This document shows positions 9,769-18,806 of a stretch of 27,515 nucleotides of DNA, one piece after another (position 1 is the stretch's first letter; each line of letters starts with the position of its first letter). A model generated the notes under the pieces. It saw only the letters and a program-made list of their open reading frames with translations. It was not told where the DNA came from and ran no database searches. Source of the DNA: Isoetes engelmannii. Taxonomy: Eukaryota > Streptophyta > Lycopodiopsida > Isoetales > Isoetaceae. Where the stretch lies: positions 1 through 27,515 of the forward strand of contig JAANSK020076686.1 of assembly GCA_011763485.2 (NCBI GenBank), given 5' to 3'. Both the position numbers and the translations under genes were made by a program.

Positions 9769-10025
9769 TCTTTGATTTTACCTGATTAAAATGGGAAGAT
9801 CCTTTATATCACAAGAATGTGCCTGTGCATACGTTTTCCTACTCGTTTTTTCTCTGAATCGATCTATCTCCACTTCATTATCAAGCAAGGCTTCGGCTGA
9901 CCATAAGCCTTCTCACTTCTGTTATTATTTCCAGAAGTGCAAATGCATTGCCACTGCTAAGCCTAGCCAAATGATGTGCCTCCTTGCCATTAGAAAGACA
10001 CTGTTATCATTTAAAATGACTCGTT

Positions 10026-10113
10026 ATTTCAATTGTCTTTCCTCCATGGCAATCTCCAAAGAAGTGTTTATCAAAACAGACCGGAAACCTTGCAGCATAA
10101 ACTGGAGGGAATA
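10026..10113. repeat. Right copy of the local duplication
   Basis: Counterpart of 9482-9560. It abuts the donor-like site at 10122-10117. Confidence 0.8.
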
Positions 10114-10122
10114 CGTACTTAC

Positions 10123-10250
10123 CACCTCCCCTGCTTCCGCCTCAAGGTCTGATTCAACCCGAGAGACTGTCTGATCTGATTCCGCTTCCCCTACTTCCGC
10201 TTCCGCCGCCACTGCCCCTGCAGACGCCCAAAAATCCAAATCGCATCTCC
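10123..10250 (-). other. Candidate GC-rich first exon with strong donor
   Basis: On the minus strand this GC-rich segment, with several GCGGAAG-like purine repeats, ends at GAGGTG followed by the strong donor GTAAGT (10122-10117). It stands out from the AT-rich surroundings as a plant 5' leader exon or CpG-rich promoter edge might. It points toward NRPC7, 3 kb away, and could be an alternative leader exon for it, or the first exon of an unrecognised gene. An ATG-led frame runs through it (Met at 10239) but shows no known motif. Confidence 0.3.
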
Positions 10251-10409
10251 ACCTTCACATGTTTTCTCAATAGAATCTGTACCGTTTAACAGTAGATTCA
10301 ATCCAAAAGAAGCGCAAACAATCCCAGCCGTATAATCACAATAGCTTTAAAACATTCCATAGACTATTACACTCAAACTAAATCAGGGCCTTCTATAAAT
10401 CAATCCCCA

Positions 10410-10507
10410 GGGTTGCCCCACGCGCAAGGCAACCCAAAAGGCCGAGTTCCTTCAGTTGGCAACCCTAAATCATCATCAATGGGTTGCCTTTGGAAGACCC
10501 ATTGATG
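10410..10507. repeat. Cluster of alternating inverted repeats
   Basis: The arms GGGTTGCC (10410-10417), GGCAACCC (10428-10435), GGCAACCC (10458-10465) and GGGTTGCC (10481-10488) are mutually complementary. A further perfect 11-bp pair is CATCAATGGGT (10474-10484) with ACCCATTGATG (10497-10507), with a 12-base loop. Several competing hairpins are possible. Confidence 0.85.
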
Positions 10508-10519
10508 CCTACACAACTA

Positions 10520-12515
10520 TTTACCATAATATATAATATTCTAGGTATTCCATAGAATATTACCTTCAAACTAAATCGAGGTCTTCTATAACCCAAACCA
10601 CACAATAAATGACATCACAATTTAGGGGTTTCCACATAGGGGATCAACAATAGAATGGGATCCTAAGAATGAATAGCTAGCACACTACAACCATATCCTA
10701 CCCAACTATCATTAGACATGACATTAGAATATAATACTAGAAACGTGTGCCCGACAATGTCAGGCATTAATCGTGGACGTGTGGAATAGGTAGACATAAC
10801 AGAGTTTGTAGATGGAATTAAAAGCACGAAATGTAATCATCTAGCATTTGCTGCGGATGGCTAAGGAAAATGGAAAGCATGGGTGTAAATAGAATTGTAT
10901 AGACGTAATGGAGTCCATATAATTTAGGGTATTGGTATAGGGTCTTATGGAAGATCTTAGATTTAATGCATAGTCAATAGAGTAGCATTTAAAGTGCTAG
11001 ACTATGAGGATTTATCATTGTAGCATTGCGGAATACAATTTGGGGTATTGATTTAGGGTTTTGTGGAACATTGCAAATCTAATGCATGGTCAATAGAATT
11101 AGATCCTATTTTTTCCATATTGCAAAAGAAATCCATTTTTTCCACTTCATGGTGAATCCTTTATAGGCATTCATAGCCAATCCGCTTAATAAGCCCAAGG
11201 TGATTATTGGCTTTGAAATGGATGGTTGTGCTCGTTGACCATTACTCATAAAATAGTCTAGCAATCAAAATATAGTACATAGCGTATAAGGTAAATGTAC
11301 ATGCAACTGTATGTGTGTGTCTTAGTATCTCTGGCCCAAATTCTATATCCTACCCTTACTGTCTGATGCATATACAAAGGCAATGGCATATAATAGAGGC
11401 GGATTTTAAAGTGATGAAACACCAAAAGTGGAGATGATAGATGGTGTTTCATTTTGAAAAAGACATCCTTGGCTAGATGAAGTATTGTGCACATAGGCAT
11501 CTAACAGTTTTCTGATCCTATGGTGCTACTTTGCTGATTACATTTACAAATGCTATGCCAACAAATATCATATGATCCCATGGTGCTTAACAATGCCTTT
11601 TGTTAAGTCTCTTTAGGCAATCCAGGGGTCTCATTTCCATGCATACTGCATCAAATACACCCAAAAGTTCCACAATCTTCTAGCTTAATGCAATCCTTGC
11701 AGTTAGCATATATTGGCCATGGGCCTATAGATTCTGCAATAAATAACTGTTCATAAGTCGTCAAAAATATGTAAGATCGAAAAAACATTTTTTTATCCAC
11801 ACATTCATGTCTAACAAAATAAAAGCGAATTAGAGACTGGAGAACAATTACCGTAACTCTTATGCCATGTCTATGCCACATTTTTTCCTCCTCTAAAAAA
11901 ATCGTTACATTAAAAGATGGATTCTCGTGCTGCACCGAAAACAAAAGCTTCTAGTTGATGACAATTGCCAAACACAGAATGTTGTGGGAAAACTTCAGAA
12001 GCTTGAGAATGAAAATGCACCTCCTTTGAACATTCAGCAACATGGCCACCCAAAGCAGACCATGTCACCAAATTTACACCCTCTACATAAAAATAAGAAA
12101 ATAAATTAGAGCAAGTCTAGGCAAGGACTGGCATGGACATGTGTAGTAGATGACAACGTAAGGGTAGCTCTAATTGGACATTTTATTCAAAAGAGCACAA
12201 CAACCTTTAGACCCAATATCAACAGCATATTCTACTCTAGCACTTTATTGCATACCCTTTGCAAAATGAAAAAAACACCAACAGTAAATAAATATCATGT
12301 GCAACTAACCTTAGAAGAGGAATTGAGTCAACAGGTCACTGCGCAAGCTTTGGTTATACTATGCAAGCTTTAGTTTTACTCAGTACATCGCCATTATCTC
12401 CTGGAAACACAAAAACATAAAGCTCATGTTTTATGCATGTCCAGACTTTCTCTATTTCTGTGTACATGAACATTGCGTGTACATAAACATGTTATGGATT
12501 ATGATATGGTCATCA
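10520..12515. other. Intergenic, no gene seen
   Basis: AT-rich spacer. Two weakly similar blocks (about 10915-10985 and 11035-11100, both with TTAGGGT and AATGCAT-GTCAATAGA) suggest an old local duplication. Open frames at 11258-11500 and 11651-11944 (minus) have no motif. Confidence 0.5.
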
Positions 12516-12765
12516 AGATGCCATTTATTTGAGTAATGTTGGTTGAAATGTATGGGAAGTGTGAAGATCTTAAGAAAGCCAGGGATGTTTTTGCTAAAAT
12601 GAGAAGAAAAAATGTCTACTCTTGGACTGCCATTAATAACATGTGTACATCACAATCTGCACGAAGAGGTTCTTCACTTGTGTCATAATGGCCTTGAGCT
12701 AGATGTTGTCATCATTACAACTATGCGTAAAACTTGTAACACTCGAGAAAGCCTAGCATAATGTA
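12500..12765 (+). pseudogene. PPR protein pseudogene fragment
   Basis: Plus-strand remnant of a plant PPR gene of the PLS/DYW type, the family that acts in organelle RNA editing and processing. The clearest part is VEMYGKCEDLKKARDVF, followed by AKMRRKNVYSWTAI (frame from 12536, closed by TAA at 12686-12688). The next PPR piece, GLELDVVIITT, lies in another frame from about 12692. The expected MYGKCG-ARKVFDKM-RNVFSWTAI pattern of the family is easy to see. Less than two repeats survive, with at least one stop and one frame change, so it is a dead fragment. No start region or organelle transit peptide remains. Confidence 0.8.
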
Positions 12766-12904
12766 GATTATTTCATGTTTTTCTTGTAGATTACAGTATT
12801 GGATTACATGAACCAACTAATCTGGTTAATTGTGTTGCACTTTAAAGTGACAAACTGAGAGAGATGATCATTTCAAATTTTTCGTGTTCCTTTGAAGATG
12901 TAGC

Positions 12905-13193
12905 ATTGGCTTTAAAATAAGGAATTGAAACGTGATCTAACAAAGAAGAGATGCAGAGACCTTGAACGCAGGGCAAAAGAAGAGACGATGAGAAGAAACG
13001 TAGTGTTCTTAGGAGGTTTAATGAAGCAAGAGGAACAACTGCTTGGCTATATGAAGACTGCAGACAGAAGATTGGGGAAGTTCTTTCCCGGCTTATATCG
13101 GTCTTTCCAGCTTATATCCAGCTGGTCATGCATACTGACAGAAGGGCTCCCCACTCTAAAAAGACACTATCAATATTTCAAAGCAAGCAATAA
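12905..13193 (+). pseudogene. Coding-like remnant of an unidentified gene
   Basis: Two overlapping plus frames look like one protein split by a frame change. The first is basic and helical (KRDLTKKRCRDLERRAKEE, from 12925). The second continues from about 12975 as DDEKKRSVLRRFNEARGTTA, then WLYEDCRQKIGEVL and PAYIQLVMHTDRR, ending at TAA 13191-13193. Composition and codon use look coding, with a charged coiled-coil-like first half. The family was not recognised. It directly follows the PPR remnant on the same strand, but nothing shows that they were one gene. It could also be a spliced gene whose junction I have misread as a frame change. Confidence 0.35.
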
Positions 13194-13319
13194 CAATAAA
13201 AACTACAGTGCAAGCAAGGATTCCTTCATAGCATTCAATACACAATTTAGATTCTATGATCAGAAGATCCAAATACAAATGACTCTCACACAAATGGCTC
13301 AAACTGTTTAACACTGATA

Positions 13320-15050
13320 TACAAAAAACTTTAAAAAATAGACTTATTTCCATGCACTGGTATACAACAGATCTATGGCATCCTCTTATTTTTCATGAGT
13401 ATGAAGGTCAAGCAGCAACATCTCCGTATTAGATTTAGAAGACAAATCTGAATTTTAATTTCCATGGAGTACTCAATCAATATACACATACTATTTTACT
13501 CCAGACATCAGTGCTATAGCTTCACTCCCTATAAATACGCAGGTAGAAGACGAACCTCATTCCTTGTAAATAAGAAGCCATGCACCTTGTTCTATCTGCA
13601 CATATTAACGAAACCAACCACACATCAGTCTGAAGGTAAATGCAATAAATCTAGTCATAAGCTAGTTAAGCGAGAAGTTATAAAGCAAGGATTACAAAGG
13701 ACTATAGTAGACTATCAATTTGATACAAATATGTTTTGATGATGATAGAGACAGTAATATAAATCGTTGCCCTTGACTTCAATAGCTAGTATACATGGAA
13801 TGTAAAACTACATATTACTTTGGTAGAATGAGTTTATGTTTTAAGAGTTTGCAATCTACAAAACCATTGGGATACTCAAAATTTTCTCATTAGTTTGATG
13901 CCAGTTATGCATGAAAGATTCAGAACGTAACAACGTCAAGCGATAGTAAATTACTTTGAAAAGATGAAACAACATGAGGAATTTCTTACCACTTGCAGAT
14001 TTAGCAAATAGATCATAATAATTTCTGAACAGATATATTGCTATAAATAAAAAGCATAAATTATGCAAAAAGAACTCTATCCTAGTCATTTATCTGATCA
14101 ACGTCAAACATAGAACAGAGACTATTTGTTGAGAAGTTAATTCGTCTATTTTCAAATATGAAAAGCAAACGAAGCATGAGCCATCAGATTCAGACTACCT
14201 TGAATGATGGAAAATTCGAAATCTAAATTACCTTGTTGGGTTCATTGTCGTGCCTTTCTTCATAGCAGAGGAAGGAAGAATGTGCAAGGCAAGGCAAGGC
14301 AAAATAAATAAGAGAGCTGATAACCTGCAAGGCAAAATAAAGGCTTCCTCTAGTGAAAGTTATTATTTTGAAAGTACATGGGCACACATAAAACACCCAC
14401 TGGGATGTGCATTTACAGGAAGATTTTCTCGCCTATATGAAAATGGCTGGCAAATTCAAAATGCTGACTTTTCGCTCGAAAGGTCGTTTGAAATATAAAC
14501 ATTTTGTTGGAAATAATGCCGGATTGCATGTAAGAAACAGAATGGGGAATGATTTGAAACAATGATACACAAACCTAAAAAAATATGGCCTTTCCTCGCC
14601 CGAAATGCAACATTGACGATTTGCAATTAAGAAGTTTTTGGTCCCACGCTTTCATTCCCATCTGCAAATATCTTCCTTTTCTATTTTGAGCTTGAATTTT
14701 CGGCATCCTACACACAGATATGGCCAAGGGTTTGTAGCTGTTACATTCTGTGCTATGCCTCGGCCTGGAAGATAAAATCGTATGGGCATGATCTGTGTGG
14801 TAAAACACGGCAGCAAGCACATTTGCAGCTTCTATGAGCACATCTGCAGCTTATATGGCATGTAAGAAGTTTACCGTGTTTTGCTTCACGAAGATCAAAC
14901 TGCCAAAGAAGACAAAACAGGGATGCGACTAGATCAAAAAATAAAAAAGAAGATGAGAGAACCTGTTCTACCTGCAATAGGCGGCCTGTTCTACCTGCAA
15001 ACGCCCCCTTTGTAGTCAAGAAAATGACCCAACCCGTAAGCAAGAAAAGA
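13320..15050. other. No confirmed gene; scattered minus-strand splice-like sites
   Basis: Mostly AT-rich. On the minus strand a few short open stretches end at donor-like sites (for example before GTAAGA near 13988 and before GTAATT near 14232). I could not chain them into a consistent phase or product. A 24-bp tandem duplication containing CCTGTTCTACCTGCAA lies near 14960-15002. Confidence 0.35.
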
Positions 15051-15353
15051 AGATCCTGGAATAAATAAAATGCTTAGTTAGTATCTGGAAGAGCACAATG
15101 GAGAGGGATGGTCGGATTAGAATGCCTCACGAAATCACTTTTCCCAGGTCGGGTTGGTGAAGGCGTCAATTTCTGAAGCTCAAACTGAGGCGCCAGAATG
15201 GAAGGAGCAGACTCGTAGAAGAAAAAAATTGAATGAACCATCCCTTCAAGCAAAGATTTGTTATTCAATGCAGGTGGTGCCAGAGTTCAAATTGGAGCAT
15301 TCAATTCTGGCAACGGGGAGGTGACGGGGATGCAAGGGAACGCAAGTGGTAAG

Positions 15354-15387
15354 GGAACGCCGCATGCAGCGTTAGCTGCGGCGTTCC
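15354..15387. repeat. GC-rich perfect hairpin
   Basis: GGAACGCCGCA (15354-15364) and TGCGGCGTTCC (15377-15387) form a perfect 11-bp stem with a 12-base loop that itself contains GCAGC/GCTGC-type complementarity. It sits in a short GC-rich island (about 15300-15390). Confidence 0.9.
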
Positions 15388-15649
15388 TGGCACAAAAATC
15401 AAAGCAGTTACAAAATAAAAAAGAAGATTTGAAAATTAAACATTCACATCAAGTATGCTCAATGCATTGTTTCAAACTGGTAAGCACAAGACTCGCTGAG
15501 ATGTTCATCATATCTAGAATGGGCTTGAATGCCAGTTTCGAATAGCGAATCTTCAATGGCTGCGAATGAAATGTTAACATCATATAAACGTCTCGATATC
15601 AATTATGAACTTATAATAAACTATACTTGTATACGTGAACTCAATAGTT

Positions 15650-16650
15650 AATGGCATATTTTGATATGACGCCTTGATTATCATGCTCCAACAAACTGGA
15701 CAAAAGCATGTAGACGTTGAGGTTTGACCCTCTATATGTGATAATTAGATGTCGCCTCCCCAAGATCCTCTCGAGTTGTCTCCCGTGGGCCCCAAACCAT
15801 ATCAATTAATTGATATGTATATAATATCTCGGAGGAGTGGTCTCGGATGTTAGTCTTGGTGGACTAGCATAGGTGTTAAAGTTTGGCAAATTATTGGGAA
15901 GGCAAGGCAATCTAATGGCAAGCGAAATCATGGGAAAATCATTATAATATCTTGGAGTAAATAATATCTTCGAAACAAAGATATTATAACTATGGTTAAA
16001 GTACTAGATTAAATTATCCTTAAAAGCAATGAAGAAACTTTTTATGTAAACAAGAACAACGTGCCCTTCTCGAAAAGGGGCGTCCTGCTCCAAATACTCA
16101 TGGACAACATCAGATCGGATGAATGATCATCAGCGACATCTTGGCTGCATCGATTCTACCCCAGCAACCTCTGCTATAGGAATCCGCCCTTCTGCTCCAG
16201 CGATCATCAGTCTTAGCAATTCAGAAGTCCTTAATGCATTTTCTTGGACAAACCTTTCCAGAGCTGTGAATCCTTGCTTGTGGATTGCCATTGTCTTCAG
16301 CTCTGCTAAGTTTTCCAGTTCTTAACACTTGGAGATCTGGTTGGAATGTGAACTATCATTCCTTTTCTTTATAATGTGCATCTCTCTCTAGTTTTGCTAA
16401 ACTAAAGCTGGATCAAAAGGTGTTATTGGTGTAACTCATATCAATTGGCATAGTTGGAGTGATCTTCCGACCTAGGTCAATATACTCCAACCTAGGTCGA
16501 GGATTTCTGCCGACCTTTTCGACCTTTTTGCCACAATCACAAATCGGAATTTCTCTTATATAAAGATTAGAGAGCATAAGATACATGTAACACAGTTGGA
16601 ACACATCATATAAAGATAAAAGAACATAAGGTTTTGGACTGACACTAATA
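15650..16650 (-). mobile_element. LTR-retrotransposon fossil X
   Basis: Remnant on the minus strand. A 5' LTR end at about 16446 is followed by a weak initiator-Met-tRNA-type primer site. An interior of about 640 bp follows, then the start of a second LTR at 15804 (TGATATGG). From there about 140 bp match fossil Y, including AGAGGGTCAAACCTCAACG. The interior has decayed coding-like segments (around 16020-16320) with no family-diagnostic motif. The superfamily is uncertain, probably copia by the primer type. Broken, with both outer ends unclear; old. Confidence 0.6.
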
Positions 16651-16654
16651 GTAA

Positions 16655-16865
16655 GGACATACAAATTCGGCAGTACTTTCCCTAAGACATTATTACATCT
16701 GAAAGCATAATAAATGAACCAAGTTGTTGTCTATGTTAGATTGTGCTTAGACAGACTAAGGGCATTTGCTCATCAAAAAACAGAAATATATATTCAGCTT
16801 GCATTTCAACCTTATGAAGTTTAGTGAGTTCTTCCCTTGAGACTTCTTGTTCCCCGAAATATCTA
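16655..16865. other. No gene seen between fossil X and the candidate exon
   Basis: AT-rich sequence without a recognisable signal. Confidence 0.4.
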
Positions 16866-16869
16866 TTCT

Positions 16870-18146
16870 TTAGATAAATTCCAGTGCATAATGTCTCTTC
16901 CAGTCAGATTTATACTTGACAGCAAAAAGATAACAAGAGGAAGAGGAAGAGAAATCGGTACCTGCAACCAAACAACATAAAAAACAGGAAGTAAAACAGC
17001 AAGTGCAAAGCTAAAAGCAAGTGTAAAATTAAGAGCAAATAGCTGCAATGAAGCTATTGTCTCTAAGTAAGTCAAACATCAGCATGTTTTAACCAATTGA
17101 AGATCATTGAAACTAGTAGTGATCAACCCAGCTATCCTTCAAGCATGAGCTATTAAAACTGAAAACCTAGGCATGGCTTTGTAAATGCAGATTACATAAT
17201 AAAGAAGTGATAAGAGAGAGGAGCATATACATGCCCAATGCCCTATTGTTGTACATGGTTCTGTCCTATATGAACAAGTTTACAGCCATTGATATGTGAG
17301 CCACAGTCAAACCAACCTGACCACTTAATAAAATGATCCTTTAATGTCGACCATGTGACTAAAACCCATGATCATATTTGGGCTGCATTGACTAATTTGT
17401 TTGTTCAGCAGGACGAAGTCCCAATTTCGATTAACTCTTGCCTTCAAAAAATCATTTAAAGCTTAAGAGTAGCTTATTCAGTAAATGACGTTTTATGTTG
17501 ATCATGTATGTGCACTGCTCTGTACCACCAGAACTCTTAAGCACACAGCAAAGCCTTTCAAATGAAAATCAAGCTTAAAAATTCAAATTTTGGAATTACT
17601 TTCATATCTGGTTATGCCTAACCCAGTAGCAAATTATTAGCCCGTATCCACTATTTATTAAGACGAAATGTCAAAACTGAGATCATATTTAAGGTCTTCG
17701 TGTTGGTATCAGGCTCTTGATTGCATTGCCATGGGAATTTTTGCCATGCATTCTTTGCAGCCTCTACTTTGCTCAACATGTACACAACAGGCTTGGAATT
17801 TCGCTGCATTACAGAGGGTCAAATAGTGAAAATGGGCTTGTAAAAGATGGCCTCTTACTAGCTATATGTGATGCTCTGTTTGGCTTGTATATATATGGTC
17901 CTGTATTATATAAAAAATATGTGCAAAAGGCTCTGTATCTGCTGCTCTGTCTCTTTCATGAAAATACTAGCTCATTGTATATTCTACACACGTAAAGGTT
18001 TGTGATATTAGCTGTCTCTTATCTTATCTATGTAGATATGATAATATCATATACAAATCTAGATCAAAGGGAGAAAAAATGCATCAAAGGCTTACCTAAG
18101 AGGTCAGATTGTGCCCACACCCTCTCAAATTGATCCCAAATCCATC
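16870..18146 (-). CDS. Candidate two-exon fragment of an unidentified gene
   Basis: On the minus strand TTTTTTGTAG precedes a 51-base exon (18146-18096) encoding WIWDQFERVWAQSDLL, which ends at donor GTAAGC. A T-rich tract plus TTGCAG precedes a terminal exon (16961-16870) encoding TDFSSSSSCYLFAVKYKS, then DWKRHYALEFI and TAA at 16872-16870. The junction phase agrees (G + GT = Gly). The intron would be 1,134 bp. Upstream exons were not found; joining the donor at 18225 gives a stop in the needed frame. The product was not recognised. The phase match and good splice sites argue for a real transcript, but two short exons are weak evidence. Confidence 0.3.
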
Positions 18147-18289
18147 CTACAAAAAATGAGACAAAAATGGCTTGGAAAGCTTAGAACTTGCAGCATTTGG
18201 ATAGAACAGAGAGTTAAAAGCTTACAGTCGGTTCTTGAAGCAGTGTTTGTCGCCGAAACAGAGTTGTTTTTACGCTTTTGGAAACAGAG

Positions 18290-18700
18290 GAGGCAATATA
18301 AAACATAAATGGGAGGGGGGAGGGAGGTTTGGGTCTTTTGACCCAATCGACTTGGGCCGGAAGCACGCAGGTCAGAGCAGGTCGAATTCAGGTCAGAACA
18401 GAGGACCGACCTGGGTCGGCTCCAACCATGTCAATTGGTATCAAAGTCGAGTCTCCAGTCTCATGGGAGCCCCAAAAATGAGAAATTGCATCATGGGTGA
18501 ATGTTGTAAGTCTAATATGCTCGAGGTCGAGCATTCCAAGAGGGGGAGGAATTGACATGGTTTGGGGCCCATGGGAGACTATTCGAGAGGATCTTGAGGA
18601 GGCTGCATCTAATTATCACATATAGAGGGTCAAACCTCAACGTTTAGATGTTTTTCTCCAATTGGTTAGGGCACAATAATTAAGGTGTCGTATCAATTTA
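18290..18700 (+). mobile_element. LTR-retrotransposon fossil Y, very short interior
   Basis: Plus-strand remnant with recognisable ends. A TATA-like box is at 18297 and the 5' LTR end CCATGTCA at 18426-18433. A primer site TGGTATCAAAG (initiator-Met-tRNA type) is at 18436-18446. A purine tract (18538-18551) comes directly before the second LTR start TGACATGG at 18553-18560. The LTR ends are inverted copies of each other, as the family requires. Only about 120 bp separate the two LTR edges, a size range seen in miniature LTR elements (TRIMs). Incomplete: the outer parts of the LTRs do not correspond. Old; oriented opposite to fossil X. Confidence 0.65.
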
Positions 18701-18747
18701 ATTGCACTAGTAGTAATCTAGCAAGCTCGTGACATAATAATTTAGTC

Positions 18748-18805
18748 AAACTCTTGGTGGTTAAATGCATCGCAGTAAACTCTTGGTGGTTAAATACATC
18801 GTAGT
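18748..18805. repeat. 29-bp tandem duplication beside a LINE tail
   Basis: Two copies of AAACTCTTGGTGGTTAAAT plus 10 more bases, period 29, ending where the LINE copy B tail starts. Confidence 0.8.
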
Positions 18806-18806
18806 A

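Noticed and set aside
9791-10174. 127-codon plus frame as a gene
   Set aside because: It crosses a duplicated block and the antisense of a GC-rich exon-like island. No motif, and composition is not protein-like.
16863-17075. Hydrophobic 70-codon minus frame resembling a membrane protein
   Set aside because: The hydrophobic part is a T-rich polypyrimidine tract ending in TTGCAG, so it looks like intron end rather than protein. The downstream part codes better in another frame.
18226-18346. Upstream exon ending at the donor 18225 joined to 18146
   Set aside because: Joining it in the frame needed by the next exon creates a stop, and the segment overlaps the LTR region of fossil Y.
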